Source: Saccharothrix algeriensis
GTDB taxonomy: Bacteria > Actinomycetota > Actinomycetes > Mycobacteriales > Pseudonocardiaceae
Assembly: GCF_016907655.1 (NCBI RefSeq)
Contig: NZ_JAFBCL010000001.1
Coordinates: 4,994,001-5,058,000, forward strand
DNA: 64,000 nt
Direction: 5' to 3'
Shown here: positions 33,255-42,228 of the stretch, in pieces
How positions within the stretch are numbered: position 1 is the stretch's first letter
How the letters are laid out: every line of letters begins with the position of its first letter
Notes under the pieces: generated by a model
What the model saw: only the letters and a program-made list of their open reading frames with translations
Told to the model about the DNA's origin: nothing
Database searches by the model: none
Position numbers and translations under genes: made by a program

Positions 33255-35171
33255 ATGACGCGATGGGCCTGGGGTAGGCGGGGGGCGCTGCTCGGTGGGG
33301 CCGCCCTGGTGGCGGTGGTGGGCGCGGCTTCCGCCGTGCACGGGGGTTCCGGCGCGCGGGTGGCGCCGCCGGGGCAGGACGTGCCGGTCGGGCTGGTCGC
33401 GTTCGACGGCTGCGAAGCGGCGCTCACCGGGATGCGCGCGGCGATGGCGCCGCACGTCGGCGCGCACGGGCTGGACGACGCGGGCTCCCGGCTGCTGGAC
33501 AGCAGCGCCGGCGAGGTCAGGGCCGTGCCGCCGCTGGCCGCGGACCGGGCCGCGCCGGAGCACTCCCGGACCAACGCGCAGGAGGCAGGCGTCGACGAAC
33601 CGGACCTGGTGAAGACCGACGGCCGGCGGGTCGTGTCGGTCGCCGACGGCAAGCTGCGCGTGGTGGACGTCGCGTCGCGCAGGCTCACCGGCACGCTGGA
33701 CGTGCCCGCCGGATCGGCGTCCCACCTGCTGCTGCACGGCGACCGGGCGCTGGTCGTGGCCGGGTCGTACGCGGCGGCGCCCGGCGGGTTCGTGCCGGGG
33801 GGCTTCGCCCCCGAGCAGGACGTGACCCTGGTCCTGGTGGACCTGGCGGGCGAACCGGAGGTCGTCGGGTCGCTGGAGGTCGACGGCCGGTACGTCGACG
33901 CGCGGCAGGTCGGCGACGTGGTGCGCGTGGTCGTCCACTCGAGACCCCGGCTGCCCTGGGTCTACCCGCAGGACGGCGTGACCGAGGCGCAGTCCCTGGC
34001 CCGCAACCGCGAGATCGCCGCCACCGCGCCCATCGAGGCGTGGCTGCCGCGCTACGAGCTGACCGGGGCCGACGGCGCCCGCACCTCCGGCGCGCTGGTG
34101 GCGTGCGACCGGGTCAGCCACCCCGAGGAGCACTCGGCGACGTCCGTGCTGTCGGTGCTGACGTTCGACTTCCCCGGCGAGCTGGGCGCCGGCGACGCGG
34201 TGGCGATCGTCGCGGACGGCGACACCGTCTACGGCACCGGCGGCTCCCTCTACATCGCCGACGACCACCACCTGGTGCCCAACCCGCGCCGGCTGCCCGT
34301 GCCGCCGACCACCACGGCCATCCACCAGTTCGACATCTCCCGGCCCGGCCCGCCGGAGCACGTGGCCTCCGGCCGGGTGACGGGCACGCTGCTCAACCAG
34401 TACTCGCTGTCCGAGCACGAGGGGCGCCTGCGGGTGGCGACGACCGCGTTCGACGCGCCGGGCGTCCCCGAGCAGCCGCCCGCCTCGCAGAGCGCGGTGA
34501 CGGTGCTCGTGCGGGAGGGCGCGCGGCTCGTGCAGGTCGGCCGGGTCGACGGGTTGGGCGTCGGCGAGCGCATCTACAGCGTGCGGTTCGTCGGGCCGGT
34601 CGGCTACGTGGTGACCTTCCGGCAGACCGACCCCCTCTACACCCTGGACCTGTCCGACCCGGCGCGACCGCGCCGGGTCGGTGAGCTGAAGATCACCGGG
34701 TACTCCGCCTACCTGCACCCGGCGGGCGACGGGAAGCTGATCGGCGTCGGCCAGGAGGCCACCGACCAGGGCCGCACGCAGGGCACCCAGGTGTCGCTGT
34801 TCGACGTGTCGGACGCCGCCGCGCCCACCCGGATCGCCGCCCACCACGTGCCCGGCGGGAGCTCGGAGGTCGAGTACGACCCGCACGCGTTCCTGCACTG
34901 GCCGGCCCGCGACCTGCTGGTGCTGCCGGTGACGACCCACCCGACGGCGCAGCGGCCCACCGCGCCGGCCGGCGGGGTGCTGGTGCTCCGCTTGCGGGAC
35001 AACACCTTCACCGAGGTCGGGACGGTGCGGCACGAGGCCGCGCCGGCCCACGACCCCGGCGTGCGGCGGGCGCTGGTCGTCGGCGACGACCTGTGGACGG
35101 TGTCGGCGGCGGGCGCCCTGGTGTCCCGGGTCGACGGGTTGGCGCAGCGGGCTTGGGTGCCGTTCAGCTGA
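33255..35171 (+). CDS. Secreted beta-propeller domain protein (PF09826-like)
   Basis: The 638-residue product has a signal-anchor (GALLGGAALVAVVGAASAV), then a conserved-looking block with NAQEAGVDEPDLVKTDGRRVVSV, which is the signature of actinobacterial and archaeal beta-propeller proteins of the PF09826 family. Repeating blade patterns follow: RYVDARQVGDVVRVVVH, RIYSVRFVGPVGYVVTF, TLDLSDPARPRRVGELKITG, SLFDVSDAAAPTR. No catalytic site is recognisable; the domain may bind protein or polysaccharide outside the cell. ATG is chosen for the signal peptide. Its last eight bases overlap the convergent EI24 gene. Confidence 0.8.
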   Translation: MTRWAWGRRGALLGGAALVAVVGAASAVHGGSGARVAPPGQDVPVGLVAFDGCEAALTGMRAAMAPHVGAHGLDDAGSRLLDSSAGEVRAVPPLAADRAAPEHSRTNAQEAGVDEPDLVKTDGRRVVSVADGKLRVVDVASRRLTGTLDVPAGSASHLLLHGDRALVVAGSYAAAPGGFVPGGFAPEQDVTLVLVDLAGEPEVVGSLEVDGRYVDARQVGDVVRVVVHSRPRLPWVYPQDGVTEAQSLARNREIAATAPIEAWLPRYELTGADGARTSGALVACDRVSHPEEHSATSVLSVLTFDFPGELGAGDAVAIVADGDTVYGTGGSLYIADDHHLVPNPRRLPVPPTTTAIHQFDISRPGPPEHVASGRVTGTLLNQYSLSEHEGRLRVATTAFDAPGVPEQPPASQSAVTVLVREGARLVQVGRVDGLGVGERIYSVRFVGPVGYVVTFRQTDPLYTLDLSDPARPRRVGELKITGYSAYLHPAGDGKLIGVGQEATDQGRTQGTQVSLFDVSDAAAPTRIAAHHVPGGSSEVEYDPHAFLHWPARDLLVLPVTTHPTAQRPTAPAGGVLVLRLRDNTFTEVGTVRHEAAPAHDPGVRRALVVGDDLWTVSAAGALVSRVDGLAQRAWVPFS

Positions 35172-35925
35172 GCTCGTCGTGGAGCAGGCGGTGCGCCAGG
35201 ACCGTGCCGCCCGCCATCGCCGCCGGGAACACCACCAGCGCGGCCAGCGGGATCAGGCACAGCAGGTAGGTGGGCACGGCGAACCCGAGCGTCACGGCGC
35301 GGCGCCGGCGCAGCACCCGGCGGCGGACGTCCAGCTTGAGCCCGCGCCGGGTGAACGGGATGCCGGTCAGCTCGATGCCGAGCAGGGTGGCGTTGACGCA
35401 GACCGCGACGACCGGCACGACGGTCTGCCCGACCACCGGGATGAACCCGGCCAGGAACAGCGGCACCGCGCACAGCACCGCCAGGCCCACCAGCAGGACC
35501 CCGTCGCGCAGGCCCACCCCGGCCGATCGCGCCCAGCTGGCCCGCTGCGCCTCCGGCACGCCGCCGAGGTGCTCGTCCTCGACGGTCTCGGCGATGTGCT
35601 CGTAGAACGGCCCGCCGATGACCAGCGTGATGGCGGAGAACAGCAGCAGCCCCACGGCCACGTACGCGCCGATGATCGAGACCCCGGCGGCGAACCGGGT
35701 CGCGGTGCGCAGGGTCTCGTCCCAGTCGTCGGCGAACGGCGTCGCCCAGGCGGCGATCTCGTCGATCCACGCGCCCAGCGCGACCAGGCTGCCGATCAGC
35801 AGCACGGTCGTGACGAGCGCCGGGACGGCGCCGATCAGCAGCAGCTTCGGCGACCGGAACACCAGCCCGAAACCCTTGGCCAACAACCCGACGCCGGTGG
35901 AGAAGTCGCGCAGCACCCTGATCAC
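35164..35925 (-). CDS. EI24/CysZ-like membrane protein
   Basis: The 253-residue protein begins FSTGVGLLAKGFGLVFRSPKLLLIGAVP and has four to five membrane segments, with VIGGPFYEHIAETVEDEHLG between them, a hallmark of the EI24 domain found in CysZ and in uncharacterised actinobacterial proteins. The C-terminal part with LGIELTGIPFTRRGLKLDVRRR fits as well. CysZ is a sulfate channel, but this gene is not near cysteine or sulfate genes, so transport of sulfate is uncertain. Conserved GFIPVVGQTVVPVVAVCVN looks like a re-entrant loop. Confidence 0.82.
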   Translation of the reverse strand: MIRVLRDFSTGVGLLAKGFGLVFRSPKLLLIGAVPALVTTVLLIGSLVALGAWIDEIAAWATPFADDWDETLRTATRFAAGVSIIGAYVAVGLLLFSAITLVIGGPFYEHIAETVEDEHLGGVPEAQRASWARSAGVGLRDGVLLVGLAVLCAVPLFLAGFIPVVGQTVVPVVAVCVNATLLGIELTGIPFTRRGLKLDVRRRVLRRRRAVTLGFAVPTYLLCLIPLAALVVFPAAMAGGTVLAHRLLHDELS

Positions 35926-36016
35926 CGGCGGAGCATAACGGTCGACCGGTCACCGGGAGGGCGAACGGGACGAGACGGACGCCGCTCCCGGCGCTGCCGG
36001 GAGCGGCGCGGGCGCC

Positions 36017-36199
36017 TCAACGCCGGCGGCGGAACGAGAACGAACGCGCGCCGGCGCCCACACCCGCCAGGTGCAGCGCGACGCACAGCAGGCCCGCCAC
36101 GAGCAGCGTGCCGCCGTCGACGGCGGAACCCAGTGACGCGTCGGCGAGGTCCAGCAGGAGGGCGAGCCCGAAGATGACCGCGGCGATGATCGCGAACAC
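36017..36199 (-). CDS. Small two-helix membrane protein
   Basis: Sixty residues with two membrane segments (FAIIAAVIFGLALLLDLA and LLVAGLLCVALHLAGV) and a basic C-terminal tail ending FSFRRRR. A very good ribosome-binding site, AGGAGG, lies seven bases before the GTG, which supports translation. Small proteins of this type are widespread in actinomycetes and have no known role. Confidence 0.7.
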   Translation of the reverse strand: MFAIIAAVIFGLALLLDLADASLGSAVDGGTLLVAGLLCVALHLAGVGAGARSFSFRRRR

Positions 36200-36317
36200 A
36201 GGAGCCTCCTAGGGAGTAGGTGCCCTGTCTCTACCCCGCGGTGACGGGCGCGAAGCAGGCATTCGGCCCAACTCGACCGCGGCCGCGCCGGGCCGGTGGC
36301 GCGGGCTTCGCGCCGGG

Positions 36318-36396
36318 CCGGTGGCCGCGCCGGGGTCGCGCCCGGCCGGTGGCCGCGCCGGGGTCGCGGTCGGTGGCGCCGGGGTCACGCCGGTCG
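36318..36396. repeat. 28-bp tandem repeat upstream of the DUF309 gene's 3' end
   Basis: The unit beginning CCGGTGGCCGCGCCGGGGTC occurs twice with a period of 28 bases, then continues as weaker GGTGGCGCCGGGGTCACG-like copies to about 36450. It separates the small membrane gene from the DUF309 gene. Confidence 0.75.
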
Positions 36397-36455
36397 CGCC
36401 CGTCCGGTCCGGCCGGCGCCCGTCGCGCCCGCTCGGTGGCGCCGGGGCGCGCCGA

Positions 36456-36905
36456 TCACGGTTCGCCGGTCAGGCGGGGCGGCGCGGCGGTCACCGTCTC
36501 CGCCCACGCCACCAGCGCGGCCACGGCCACGCCGTGCGGCGGTGCGTCGCGGAAGGGCTCGATGTTGCGCGCGCCCCGGCCCAGCAGGGTGCGCGCGCCC
36601 TTGGCGTTGCCGCGTGCCAGGTGGGTCAGGCCGACCGCCAGCTGCGCCAGGCCGCGCCACAGCTCGCGCTCCGGTTCGGGCGCGGCCTTCCACGCGTCCT
36701 CCAGCACCTCGTGCGCGTGGAACGGCTTGCCGTCGTCGAGCAGCCGCTGGGCCTCGGCCAGCGACTCGGCCGGGGTGCGCGGCACGCCCTCGGGTTGGCG
36801 CTCGACGCCCGGCGCGCCGTAGGGCAGCGGTCGGCCCAGGCCGTCGCGCGGGCGGGCGTTGCGGGCTCGGCCGGTGTCGTCGCGGTCGCGGGGGCTGGCT
36901 GCCAC
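36456..36905 (-). CDS. DUF309 domain protein
   Basis: The 149-residue product contains the DUF309 helix pair: LDDGKPFHAHEVLEDAWKAAPEPERELWRGLAQLAVGLTHLARGNAKGARTLL, where H-x-H-E-V-L-E and W-x-G-L-x-Q are the family motif. It is an all-helical protein that may bind metal or nucleic acid; no activity is known. GTG at 36905 is chosen since the longer frame is Arg/Pro-rich and contains no family sequence. The first 40 residues are polar and unstructured. Confidence 0.82.
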   Translation of the reverse strand: MAASPRDRDDTGRARNARPRDGLGRPLPYGAPGVERQPEGVPRTPAESLAEAQRLLDDGKPFHAHEVLEDAWKAAPEPERELWRGLAQLAVGLTHLARGNAKGARTLLGRGARNIEPFRDAPPHGVAVAALVAWAETVTAAPPRLTGEP

Positions 36906-37132
36906 GCCCCGATCGTGGCACGGGAGGCCGCCCCGGCGCACCCGTCGGGGCCTGACCTGCGCGAACCGGACGTCCCGCCGCGACGGCGCCGGGGCGGGCG
37001 CCGGGGACCGCGCGGGCGTCGTGGTGGCGCTGCGGCACCGCGTCACCCCGACGGGCGGTTCTGCCTACCCCTGCGGGTTGGCCGGCGGTGCTCCGGGTGC
37101 GGTCGCGGACCGACCCCCACAGCATCGAGCCC

Positions 37133-38536
37133 ATGGCCCGCACCCACCTGCTCGGCGTCCTCGGCGCGGCGACCGCGGTCCTCGCGGTCGCGCTCCAGGG
37201 GATCGGCGTGGCCGACCCGCTGCCCGGCGGGCTCGGCCCGTGCCTCGGAGCGCAGTGCCCGAGCGAGTTCCCGCCGGTGAACAACGGCGCCTTCACCGGG
37301 CGCGACGACGCGGTCAACATCTTCGTCGGCGGTGACTTCCTGGTCCGCTACGCGGCGGTCGAGGCCGAGGGGCGGGTCGTCGTCGGCGGCGACTTCGACC
37401 AGGACAAGGCGGCCGGGGTGTCGGCGGTCTACAACATCGGCATCGTCGGCGTCGGCTCCCGCGTGCCGCCGCCCGAGGGGTCGGACTTCCTGGTCACCGG
37501 CGGCGGGGTGACCGTCGCCCGCAACCAGCGGCTGCTCGCCGAGGGCGGCGTGGTGCACCACGCCGGGCCGCTGACCGGCACGGTCGTCGGCACGGACAAG
37601 CCCGACCCGGCCGCGTTCGACCCGTACGCCGGGCTGTCCGCGCAGCTGACCGAGGCGAGCCGGTGCTATCGCGCCGCCGCGGTGACCGGCACGGCGGTCA
37701 ACCAGGGCTCGCAGACGCTGTTCACGGGCGACGGCACGTCGGCGATCCAGGTGTTCACCGTGGACTTCGACCTCGCCGGGGCGAACGGCGCGCAGCAGGG
37801 GATCGTGTTCCAGGGCATCCCCGAGGGCGCGACGGTGCTGGTCAACCTGATCGGCGCGAACCGGCGGATCATCACCTACACCGGCGACCTGGCCGACGCC
37901 GAGCCGGTCAACAGGATGCGCGAGCGCCTGCTGTGGAACTTCCCGGACGCCACCGCCGTGACCCTGGGCGGCACGGCCCAGTTCCAGGGCAGCGTGCTGG
38001 TGGGCAACCCGGCGAGCATGACGACGGTGACCGCGCCGGGCACCGCCGGCCGGTTCTTCACGACCGGCTCCCTGACCCACGGCGGCCCGTCGAACAACGG
38101 CCAGGAGATGCACGCCTACCCGTTCAACGGGGACCTGCCCGGCTGCGGGACCACCCCGACGACGACCACGACGACCACGACCACGACTCAGCCGACGACC
38201 ACCACGACCGCCCCGACGACCACCGCGCCGCCGACGACCGCGCCGACCACCACAGCGCCGACGACCACCGCGCCGACCACGACCGCGCCGACCACTCTGC
38301 CGACCCTGCCGACCCGCACGAGTTGGCCGACGCTGCCGCTCCCGACGGTGGGTCGCCCCAGTTCGCACGGCTTCCCGGTGCTGCCGAACCTCCCGACCAG
38401 GCACCACCCCGGCACCACCCGCGGCGACCTGGCGCTGACCGGCGCCGACATCGGCTGGGCCGTCCTGATCGGCGCGCTGCTGCTGACGGCGGGCGCGCTG
38501 GTGTTCACCCTGGTGAGCCGCCGGCGTCGCGGCTGA
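37133..38536 (+). CDS. Choice-of-anchor A surface protein with LAxTG-type sorting signal
   Basis: The 467-residue product starts with a signal peptide (LLGVLGAATAVLAVAL). The body (about 50-330) is a choice-of-anchor A domain: NIFVGGDFLVRYAAVEAEGRVVVGGDF and later GTAQFQGSVLVGNPAS with a beta-solenoid pattern. Then comes a Thr/Pro linker of about 50 residues with repeats of APTTTAPTT, and a C-terminal sorting signal LALTGADIG, a membrane helix and RRRRG. LAxTG is the motif of class E sortases, so the protein is likely coupled to the cell wall; no sortase gene is nearby. ATG without a good ribosome-binding site. Confidence 0.88.
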   Translation: MARTHLLGVLGAATAVLAVALQGIGVADPLPGGLGPCLGAQCPSEFPPVNNGAFTGRDDAVNIFVGGDFLVRYAAVEAEGRVVVGGDFDQDKAAGVSAVYNIGIVGVGSRVPPPEGSDFLVTGGGVTVARNQRLLAEGGVVHHAGPLTGTVVGTDKPDPAAFDPYAGLSAQLTEASRCYRAAAVTGTAVNQGSQTLFTGDGTSAIQVFTVDFDLAGANGAQQGIVFQGIPEGATVLVNLIGANRRIITYTGDLADAEPVNRMRERLLWNFPDATAVTLGGTAQFQGSVLVGNPASMTTVTAPGTAGRFFTTGSLTHGGPSNNGQEMHAYPFNGDLPGCGTTPTTTTTTTTTTQPTTTTTAPTTTAPPTTAPTTTAPTTTAPTTTAPTTLPTLPTRTSWPTLPLPTVGRPSSHGFPVLPNLPTRHHPGTTRGDLALTGADIGWAVLIGALLLTAGALVFTLVSRRRRG

Positions 38537-38558
38537 TCGGTGGCCGGGAACGCGGAAA

Positions 38559-38607
38559 GGCCCGCCCGCGCGACCGGGATTCGCCGTCGAGGTCGCGCGG
38601 GCGGGCC
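38559..38607. terminator. Bidirectional hairpin between convergent genes
   Basis: Perfect 17-bp arms (GGCCCGCCCGCGCGACC and its complement) with a 15-base loop lie between the surface-protein gene and the protease gene, which converge here. Confidence 0.85.
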
Positions 38608-38622
38608 GTCCGGGTGCGGGGA

Positions 38623-39333
38623 TCAGACCCCGGCGACGGACTGGATCCAGGAGCGGTACCGGGTCACGTTGGTGTAAGCGGTGGTGGTCTGGCGGTCGCT
38701 GGTGGACGCGACGCCGATCTGGCGGCCACCCGACATCATCGGGCCGCCCGAGTCACCGCCGGCCGTGATGCCGTCGCCCCGACGGGCGCAGATCGCCGCG
38801 CCGCCGTAGGCGTCGGTGCAGCCGCCGGACACGGTCACGTTCGCGACCTTCAGGCGCTCGGACTGGCAGTTGATCTCCGAGCCGCACCGGGACGTGGCGC
38901 CCCAGCCGTAGACCTGGACGGTCGTGCCCGCACCCGGCGCGCTGGAGGCGAGCGGGGCGTAGGTCGCCGAGACCGATCGGTCGAGGCGGACCAGGGACAG
39001 GTCCGCGGAGTGGTTCACGGTCTGCACGCCGTTGGCCATGGTGCCGCCGGACGACTGGTTGAGGCTGCCGATCCGGAAGGACAGGCCGCCGCCGGTGACG
39101 CAGTGCCTGGCGGTCAGGATCCACGTGGGGGCGATGATGGTCGCCGAGCACGTCTGCCGGCCGTTGGAGAACAGCCGAGCCGCCCAGGGGGCGTTCGTCG
39201 CGTAGCTGCCGCCGATGATGTACGGCGTCACCTCGCCCTCCGCCTGGGCCGGGGCGGCCGACGCGGAGGGGACGACGGTGAGCAGGGAGAGCATCGCGGC
39301 TGCGATCGCAGGGATCAACCTGGTGATACGCAA
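38623..39333 (-). CDS. Secreted trypsin-like (S1) serine protease
   Basis: The 236-residue product has a signal peptide (ITRLIPAIAAAMLSLLTVVPSASA), a short propeptide and a mature chymotrypsin-fold domain starting near IIGGSYA. Catalytic His is in LTARHC, Asp in HSADLSLVRLD and Ser in GGDSGGPMMSGG. The S1 pocket region around GDGITAGGDSGG and cysteine pairs match streptomycete trypsin-like enzymes. A TTG at 39333 is proposed as start because GAGGAAA lies five bases before it; further in-frame codons upstream would add a non-signal N-terminus. Secreted into the medium. Confidence 0.85.
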   Translation of the reverse strand: MRITRLIPAIAAAMLSLLTVVPSASAAPAQAEGEVTPYIIGGSYATNAPWAARLFSNGRQTCSATIIAPTWILTARHCVTGGGLSFRIGSLNQSSGGTMANGVQTVNHSADLSLVRLDRSVSATYAPLASSAPGAGTTVQVYGWGATSRCGSEINCQSERLKVANVTVSGGCTDAYGGAAICARRGDGITAGGDSGGPMMSGGRQIGVASTSDRQTTTAYTNVTRYRSWIQSVAGV

Positions 39334-39703
39334 GATTTCCTCGTTTCCGAAAGACACGCGATCACTCGCGCACAGGGTGTCTTTGGTCACGCAGAGTCGT
39401 ACCACCCGAATAGGGGTAATCGGAACATACCGGCGGGGTTATAGCGCAGCGTTAGGTGACCGCCGGCCTTCGGTGATCATGGCACTACCTGCGGTAACAG
39501 GCAGTTCACCGAGATGTCACGTGTGAACGGCGGCATACGGTCCGGGTGAGCCGTTCGGAGCAGCGCCGCTCGGTCCCGACACCCGCGATCGTGCCGGGTG
39601 CGGTGATCCGGGGGCAATCGCCCGCGCGGGCGGTCGTGCCGTGGCAGTGCTGGTCGAACCCGCCGCCGGGCACTCCCGGCGACCGTCCCGCGCGGCCGGC
39701 CGC
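39334..39703. other. Gene-free stretch between protease and SRPBCC genes
   Basis: About 370 bases without a convincing frame. The first 110 bases are comparatively AT-rich and must hold the protease promoter; the rest includes imperfect short hairpins but no tRNA, repeat array or recognisable RNA. Confidence 0.6.
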
Positions 39704-40567
39704 TCAGCTCCGGTAGTCGGCCTCCAGTTCGGCGACCCGGTCCGCCGGCCACGGGCAGCGGACCTCGCCGAACACCGCCGCGAAGAACAGCTCCAGGTGC
39801 ACGTGCCAGGCGGCCAGGGCGGTGGGCGCGAACGCCGGGTCGGCCACCTCGTGCGTCAGCTCGACGGTGGTGCCGCGCTCGGGGTCGTGGTCGAACCGCC
39901 AGCGCACCGGCCCGGTCGGCGAGTCGAACGCCAGCAGCCGGGGCGGCTGGACCACCGCCACCGGGCCGGGCGGGACGTGCGGGTTCGACGCCCTGGCCGG
40001 CGGTTCCCCGGCGCCCTCCCCGGCGCCTTCGGTGAACAGCGCCCACACCTCGTCGAGCGGCCGCCACACCAGGTCCCGGACGAACCGCACCCGCCGGCCG
40101 TCGACGTGGCCGCGGTCGAGCCCGAACGCGCGGGTGTAGCGCTCGACCCGCTCCAGCCACCCGCCCGGCTGCCCGGTCGGCCGGTCGGCCAACCGCGCCT
40201 CCAGCGCCGCCAGGCAGGTGTCCCAGCCGGCCGCGGTGCGGGCCGCCGAGTGCTCGACGTCCACCGCGTGCGTGAACACCAGCAGGCAGCCGCCCTCGTG
40301 CGGCAGCAGCTCGAACCGCAGCACGTCGGTGCCCCAGCGGAACGCGAACACCCTGGGCGGGTCGGACTCCAGGACCTCGCCGGTGGAGGTGGAGCCCGGG
40401 AAGGCGAACGTCATCGCGCCGCCGTCGAACGTCACGGCGGCCGGGAACCAGTGGCGCAGTTCGGCGGGGTCGGTCACCGCGCGCCAGACCTTGTCGGGGG
40501 AGTGGCGCAGCAGCCGCTCGAAGCGCAGCACGGGACTGCCGCCGACCCGGCGGAGTTCGGCGCTCAT
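39704..40567 (-). CDS. Double SRPBCC (AHSA1-like) domain protein
   Basis: The 287-residue protein carries two START-like folds in tandem. The first (about 15-140) shows RFERLLRHSPDKVWRAVTDPAELRHWFPA, ending in AAGWDTCLAALEARL; the second (about 155-285) starts RVRFVRDLVWRPLDEVWALFTE and ends TALAAWHVHLELFFAAVFG. Such proteins bind hydrophobic ligands. The ATG overlaps the stop of the arsR gene (ATGA), the common pair in actinomycetes in which the repressor senses a signal and the SRPBCC protein acts on or binds it. The ligand is unknown. Confidence 0.85.
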   Translation of the reverse strand: MSAELRRVGGSPVLRFERLLRHSPDKVWRAVTDPAELRHWFPAAVTFDGGAMTFAFPGSTSTGEVLESDPPRVFAFRWGTDVLRFELLPHEGGCLLVFTHAVDVEHSAARTAAGWDTCLAALEARLADRPTGQPGGWLERVERYTRAFGLDRGHVDGRRVRFVRDLVWRPLDEVWALFTEGAGEGAGEPPARASNPHVPPGPVAVVQPPRLLAFDSPTGPVRWRFDHDPERGTTVELTHEVADPAFAPTALAAWHVHLELFFAAVFGEVRCPWPADRVAELEADYRS

Positions 40568-40872
40568 CCGTCCATCCCGTCCAGGCGCCGTTCGAGGGCG
40601 TCGAGGCTGTCCTCCCACATCCGCCGGTAGGGCGCGAGCCAGGCGTCGACCTCGGCCAGCGGCGCGGGCCGCAGGCGGTACCAGCGCCGCTGCGCGTCGC
40701 GCCGCACCTCCACCAGCCCGGCTTCGCGCAGCACCTTGAGGTGCTTGGAGACCGTCGGCTGGGTGAGCGCCAGCCAGTCGACCAGGTCGTTGACCGGCCG
40801 CTCACCGGTGCGCAGCACGTCGAGGATCTCCCTCCGGTGCGGGTCGGCCAGCACCGCGAACGTCGATGTCAT
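40564..40872 (-). CDS. ArsR-family repressor
   Basis: The 102-residue protein is a small winged helix-turn-helix: FAVLADPHRREILDVLRTGERPVNDLV, then LTQPTVSKHLKVLREAGLVEVRRDAQRRWYRL. It lacks the metal-binding Cys of true ArsR and resembles SdpR-type repressors. A longer frame exists upstream, but the ATG at 40872 matches the family start. It is co-translated with the SRPBCC gene and its promoter faces that of the aminotransferase gene. Confidence 0.92.
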   Translation of the reverse strand: MTSTFAVLADPHRREILDVLRTGERPVNDLVDWLALTQPTVSKHLKVLREAGLVEVRRDAQRRWYRLRPAPLAEVDAWLAPYRRMWEDSLDALERRLDGMDG

Positions 40873-40879
40873 GCCAGCA

Positions 40880-40900
40880 ATATAGCCCGATCGGCATATA
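40880..40900. promoter_or_regulatory. Candidate ArsR operator
   Basis: ATATAGCCCGATCGGCATAT is an imperfect palindrome (ATATAGCC against GGCATAT) in the AT-rich gap just before arsR. Position and symmetry fit autoregulation by the repressor; the divergent aminotransferase promoter could share it. Confidence 0.5.
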
Positions 40901-40951
40901 GTGGTCACGCCCGGCGTTAAAGTGAAAACCTCTCAATGATCGAGGACGCCG

Positions 40952-42091
40952 ATGACCCGAGTCGCCACCGTTGCCAGCTCCCCCGTGCGGGACCTGCTCG
41001 CGCTCACCGCGCGGCCCGAGGTCATCTCGTTCGCGGGCGGCCTGCCCGCGCCCGAGCTGTTCGACCTCGACGGCCTGCGCGCCGCGTTCGACCGGGCGCT
41101 GTCCCGGCGGTCCCTCCAGTACGCGCCCACCGAGGGCGACGCGGACCTGCGCGCCCACGTGGCGTCCCGGATGACCGCGCGCGGCCTGCCGACCGCCGCC
41201 GCCGACCTGCTGGTGACGACCGGCTCGCAGCAGGCGCTGACGCTGGTCGTCACGGCGCTGCTGGAGCCCGGTTCGGTGGTGGCGGTGGAGGAGCCGACCT
41301 ACCTGGCCGCGCTGCAGGCGTTCCGGCTCGCGGGCGCGCGCGTCGTGCCGGTCGCGGGCGACGAGCACGGCGTCGACCCCGCCGCGCTGGCCGACGTGAT
41401 CGACCGCGAGCGGCCCGAGCTGCTCTACCTCGTGCCGACGTTCGCCAACCCCACCGGGCGGACGCTGACCGCCGAGCGGCGGGCCGAGGTCGCCGCGCTC
41501 GCCGACCGCCACGACCTGTGGGTGGTGGAGGACGACCCGTACAGCGAGCTGCGCTACCGGGGCGCGGAGCTGCCCGCGCTGGCCGCGCTGAGCCCCAAGG
41601 TGCTGCACCTGGGCAGCTTCTCCAAGATCGGCGCGCCCGGCCTGCGGCTGGGCTGGCTGCGCGCGCCCGCCGAGCTGCTGCGCACGCTGGTGATCGTCAA
41701 GCAGGCGGCGGACCTGCACACGTCCACCGTCGACCAGGCGGCCGCGGCGGCCTACCTCGACGCGCACGACCTGGCCGAGCACGTCCGGTCGCTGCGCGGT
41801 GCCTACCGCGAACGCCGGGACGCCCTGGTGGCGGCCCTGCCGTCGACCGTTCCCGACGGCACCCGGTGGAGCGACCCGGACGGCGGCATGTTCGTGTGGC
41901 TGACGCTGCCCGACGGCGTCGACACCGCGCAGCTGCTGCCCGCGGCGCTCGCCCGGGACGTGGCGTTCGTGCCGGGGGCGCCGTTCTACGCCACGACCCC
42001 GGACCGGGCCACCATGCGGTTGTCGTTCACCACCAACACCGTCGCCGAGATCGCCGAGGGAATGCGGCGGCTGGGGGGCGTCCTGCGCTAG
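40952..42091 (+). CDS. PLP-dependent aminotransferase, class I/II
   Basis: The 379-residue protein is a fold-type I aminotransferase: VISFAGGLPAPELFD at the start, TTGSQQALTLVVTALLEPGSVVAVEEPTYL, FANPTGRTL, VVEDDPYSELRY and the PLP lysine in LGSFSKIGAPGLRLGWLRAP. The C-terminal Arg that binds the alpha-carboxylate is in MRLSFTT. The start and the G-G-L-P motif place it in the branch with 2-aminoadipate and aromatic aminotransferases (the MocR-like catalytic domain without a GntR part). Exact substrate not determined from sequence. Read away from arsR. Confidence 0.9.
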   Translation: MTRVATVASSPVRDLLALTARPEVISFAGGLPAPELFDLDGLRAAFDRALSRRSLQYAPTEGDADLRAHVASRMTARGLPTAAADLLVTTGSQQALTLVVTALLEPGSVVAVEEPTYLAALQAFRLAGARVVPVAGDEHGVDPAALADVIDRERPELLYLVPTFANPTGRTLTAERRAEVAALADRHDLWVVEDDPYSELRYRGAELPALAALSPKVLHLGSFSKIGAPGLRLGWLRAPAELLRTLVIVKQAADLHTSTVDQAAAAAYLDAHDLAEHVRSLRGAYRERRDALVAALPSTVPDGTRWSDPDGGMFVWLTLPDGVDTAQLLPAALARDVAFVPGAPFYATTPDRATMRLSFTTNTVAEIAEGMRRLGGVLR

Positions 42092-42228
42092 GCGCTGCTG
42101 CGTTCGCCTGCCGCGCTCCACCTGCCACACCTGCCGGCCGCCCTTGGGAAGTCCTGCATGGACGGTCATGCGTCAGCGGTGTCGTGGCGGGAGGTCGCGC
42201 CGCCGGCGTCCGCACGGGAGGGGGCCGC

